NCBI GenBank assembly: GCA_030608745.1
Contig: JAUWDQ010000037.1
Span: forward strand, 1 to 14,950
DNA from: Pseudomonadota bacterium
Lineage (GTDB): Bacteria; Desulfobacterota; BSN033; WVXP01; G020346125
DNA length: 14,950 bases
Direction: 5' to 3'
A model generated the notes under the pieces. It was not told the DNA's origin. It saw nothing but the letters and a program-made list of their open reading frames with translations, and made no database searches. The position numbers and the translations under genes were made by a program. Every line of letters starts with the position of its first letter. Within the stretch, counting starts at the first letter, position 1. Positions 13,254-14,950 of this stretch are shown here, piece by piece.

Positions 13254-14213
13254 TTACACCTTCTTTGATTCGCTTTCCTTCCTCTCAGTCAAAATCTCCT
13301 TTATTCCTGCAATAGAGGCTAATACTCCGGTTGCTTCATAAGGTATGAATACCTTATTGGCACTTCCCCTTGCCATCTCCTTTAGGGCATCCATATATTT
13401 TATGGCGATCAAGTCATTGGTGGGCTTTCCCTCATGGATGGCGTTATAGACCAATTTTATGGCCTCCGCCTCTGCCCTTTGGACTTTCAAAATGGCCTCA
13501 GCCTCTCCTTCAGCCGAAAGGATGGCCGCCTGTTTCTTACCCTCTGCTTTGGCAATTGCCGCATTCCTTTCACCTTCTGCTGTTAGTATGGCTGCTGCCT
13601 TTGTCCCTTCTGCCTCAGTAACGGTAGCCCTTCTCTCCCGTTCGGCTTTCATCTGTTTGGCCATGGCATCCTGTATTTCCGTAGGTGGTTCGATGTTCTT
13701 CAGCTCTACCCTGTTTACCTTAACTCCCCACTTATCCGTCGCCTCGTCGAGAATAGTACGAAGCTTGTTATTCACCGTCTCACGGGAAACCAGGGTCTCA
13801 TCCAGCGCAAGCTCCCCCATGACATTTCTTAGGCTGGTTATGGTCAACTGTGTTATGGCAAAACCCAGGTCCACAATCTCATACATCGCCCTGTGTGGAT
13901 CGGTTATCTGATAATAGACTACCGTATCTACAGCCATGGTTACGTTATCCTTGGTAATAACGGGTTGGGGTTCAAAATCCACGACCCGCTCCCGCAAATC
14001 GACAAAGGTGCTAGATGCACCCCCACTAACCATCGGCCTGACTCTATCGATGAAAGGCCAGATAAAATTGACACCGCTTTGGGCTACCCGATTGAATTTT
14101 CCCAGCCTTTCAACAATAAGCACATTGGCCTGCTTGACGATTTTAATCCCTTTCTTCCCTATCACCAAGGCCAAGATAATCAGAACAATGATCAAAATTA
14201 TATTAGCTTCCAT
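13254..14213 (-). CDS. SPFH/stomatin (band 7) membrane protein
   Basis: Membrane-anchored oligomeric scaffold, often partnered with NfeD and proposed to organise membrane microdomains or regulate proteolysis. The 319-aa product has an N-terminal hydrophobic anchor (4-19), the SPFH domain from about 22 to 190 (NVLIVERLGKFNRVAQSGVN, VITKDNVTMAVDTVVYYQIT, DKWGVKVNRVELKNIEPP), then an Ala/Glu-rich coiled coil with four AEG units exactly 11 residues apart (201, 212, 223, 234), and a C-terminal region with FIPYEATGVLASIAG. The ATG at 14211-14213 follows GAGGAGG at about 7 nt; that site overlaps the end of nfeD, with only 3 nt between the genes, so the two are coupled. It is closest to the paraslipin/QmcA class. 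Confidence 0.93.
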   Translation of the reverse strand: MEANIILIIVLIILALVIGKKGIKIVKQANVLIVERLGKFNRVAQSGVNFIWPFIDRVRPMVSGGASSTFVDLRERVVDFEPQPVITKDNVTMAVDTVVYYQITDPHRAMYEIVDLGFAITQLTITSLRNVMGELALDETLVSRETVNNKLRTILDEATDKWGVKVNRVELKNIEPPTEIQDAMAKQMKAERERRATVTEAEGTKAAAILTAEGERNAAIAKAEGKKQAAILSAEGEAEAILKVQRAEAEAIKLVYNAIHEGKPTNDLIAIKYMDALKEMARGSANKVFIPYEATGVLASIAGIKEILTERKESESKKV

Positions 14214-14216
14214 GAT

Positions 14217-14950
14217 CTATCCCTCCTCTTTTGATTTCAGTTTTTCCACCAATACCTTATTTCCCACCACCCCCTTTACTCTCACCACCTCATCCTGGTC
14301 TATTCTTCCCTCCTCGCTTATTGCCGACCAGGTCTCACCCCCAATCTTCACTAACCCCCATTTCGATTTCCCTTCTACCACCTGCATCACCAGTGCTTCT
14401 TGACCAATTAATGCCTCTATGTTTGTACTGATACCCACCCCCTTTCTAAAGAGAAACTGTTTAAAAATGGTCCGGGACGAAACTATCAGGATGAGCGAGA
14501 CGAGAAGAAAAGACAACATTTGGTAAACTGAGCCCACTCCTAAAAGGGCAAGACCTGCTGCCAAAAAGGCTCCTACCCCAAACCACAGAAGTAAGAATCC
14601 CACCGTAAATATCTCGCCGATGATTAATCCAATCCCCACCAAGATCCAAATGTGCCAATCTCTTAAGGGGAAAGTGCTGGGCGCCAGATTTACTGCTTTC
14701 TCCGTCCAGGGTATGGGGAGTTTCTCTGTCTTTATCCCCTGAAGATGGAACTTCGTCAAAAGTTCCTCCAAATTCTTGGCCTCGTGCTCAGCAACTTTTA
14801 GCCTAATCGCCTCTTTGGTGGTCAAGGTGAGAAGTTTACCTTTCTCCACCACCCCCTCAATCTTAACGTCTGGATCGACCATAGCCTCGGCAATATCCCC
14901 AGGATGGTTGTTCGCCTCTGCCGTAGATTTCATCTCTTTTCTAAAGTAGG
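14217..14950 (-). CDS. nfeD: NfeD-like protein, long form (partial, 5' end outside window)
   Basis: Membrane serine-protease-type NfeD. The frame is open to the right edge; an in-frame ATG at 14933 is not the true start, since the five codons before it (YFRKE) and the following VAEAMVDPD-like segment (IAEAMVDPDVKIEGVV) belong to the end of a ClpP-class protease domain found in about 430-aa NfeD proteins. After that come LTLTTKEAIRLKVAEHEAKN, three to four membrane helices (about residues 93-155 counted from that Met), and a C-terminal OB-fold-like domain (ALIGQEALVMQVV to VRVKGVVGNKVLVEK). The catalytic Ser/Lys would lie outside the window. It is directly upstream of the SPFH gene with a 3-nt gap, the classic NfeD-stomatin pair. 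Confidence 0.9.
   Translation of the reverse strand, partial: YFRKEMKSTAEANNHPGDIAEAMVDPDVKIEGVVEKGKLLTLTTKEAIRLKVAEHEAKNLEELLTKFHLQGIKTEKLPIPWTEKAVNLAPSTFPLRDWHIWILVGIGLIIGEIFTVGFLLLWFGVGAFLAAGLALLGVGSVYQMLSFLLVSLILIVSSRTIFKQFLFRKGVGISTNIEALIGQEALVMQVVEGKSKWGLVKIGGETWSAISEEGRIDQDEVVRVKGVVGNKVLVEKLKSKEEG

Overview
The window looks like chromosomal DNA of a Deltaproteobacteria/Desulfobacterota-type Gram-negative bacterium. Three things suggest this. The block ffh-rpsP-khpA-rimM-trmD-(SPOUT RNA methyltransferase)-rplS-rnhB-yraN carries the small DUF2168-type methyltransferase between trmD and rplS that I associate with that group. The rsmG-parA-parB-bactofilin order is followed by an ATPase operon. 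A BamD lipoprotein implies an outer membrane. Assignment is from gene content and order only; no rRNA is present.

Layout. Positions 1-6228 are all on the minus strand, read right to left: rsmG (16S rRNA m7G527 methyltransferase), parA and parB (chromosome segregation), a structured 376-nt spacer with several hairpins and repeats, a bactofilin, then a V-type ATPase operon (stalk subunit G/H, membrane subunit I, proteolipid K cut by the left edge). A long imperfect palindrome separates I and K. A divergent intergenic region (6229-6499) leads to bamD on the plus strand. The 557-nt gap 7301-7857 holds a decayed C-terminal fragment of a Na+/H+ antiporter subunit D and a near-consensus sigma-70 promoter for the downstream operon. 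Positions 7858-13068 form one plus-strand, tightly packed RNA/translation operon. A short convergent gap (13069-13253) contains what looks like the N-terminal stub of a serine recombinase on the minus strand. Positions 13254-14950 are the minus-strand pair SPFH/stomatin plus long-form NfeD, the latter cut by the right edge.

How the genes work together. The V-type ATPase subunits form the membrane sector and peripheral stalk; the catalytic subunits would lie beyond the left edge. Subunit K carries the residues that coordinate sodium in Enterococcus NtpK, so a Na+-coupled enzyme is plausible. ParA/ParB segregate the chromosome and bactofilin may provide a polar scaffold. The ffh operon links SRP targeting with ribosome assembly (S16, RimM, L19), tRNA/RNA methylation and RNase HII. 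NfeD and SPFH form the usual membrane-protease/stomatin pair.

No complete new system is evident. The interesting material is in the spacers: a V-ATPase at a locus where I recall F-type genes in related bacteria, the long palindrome, REP-like hairpins, an 18-bp dispersed repeat in inverted orientation, an antiporter gene fossil, a recombinase stub, and an operator-like palindrome in the parAB promoter.
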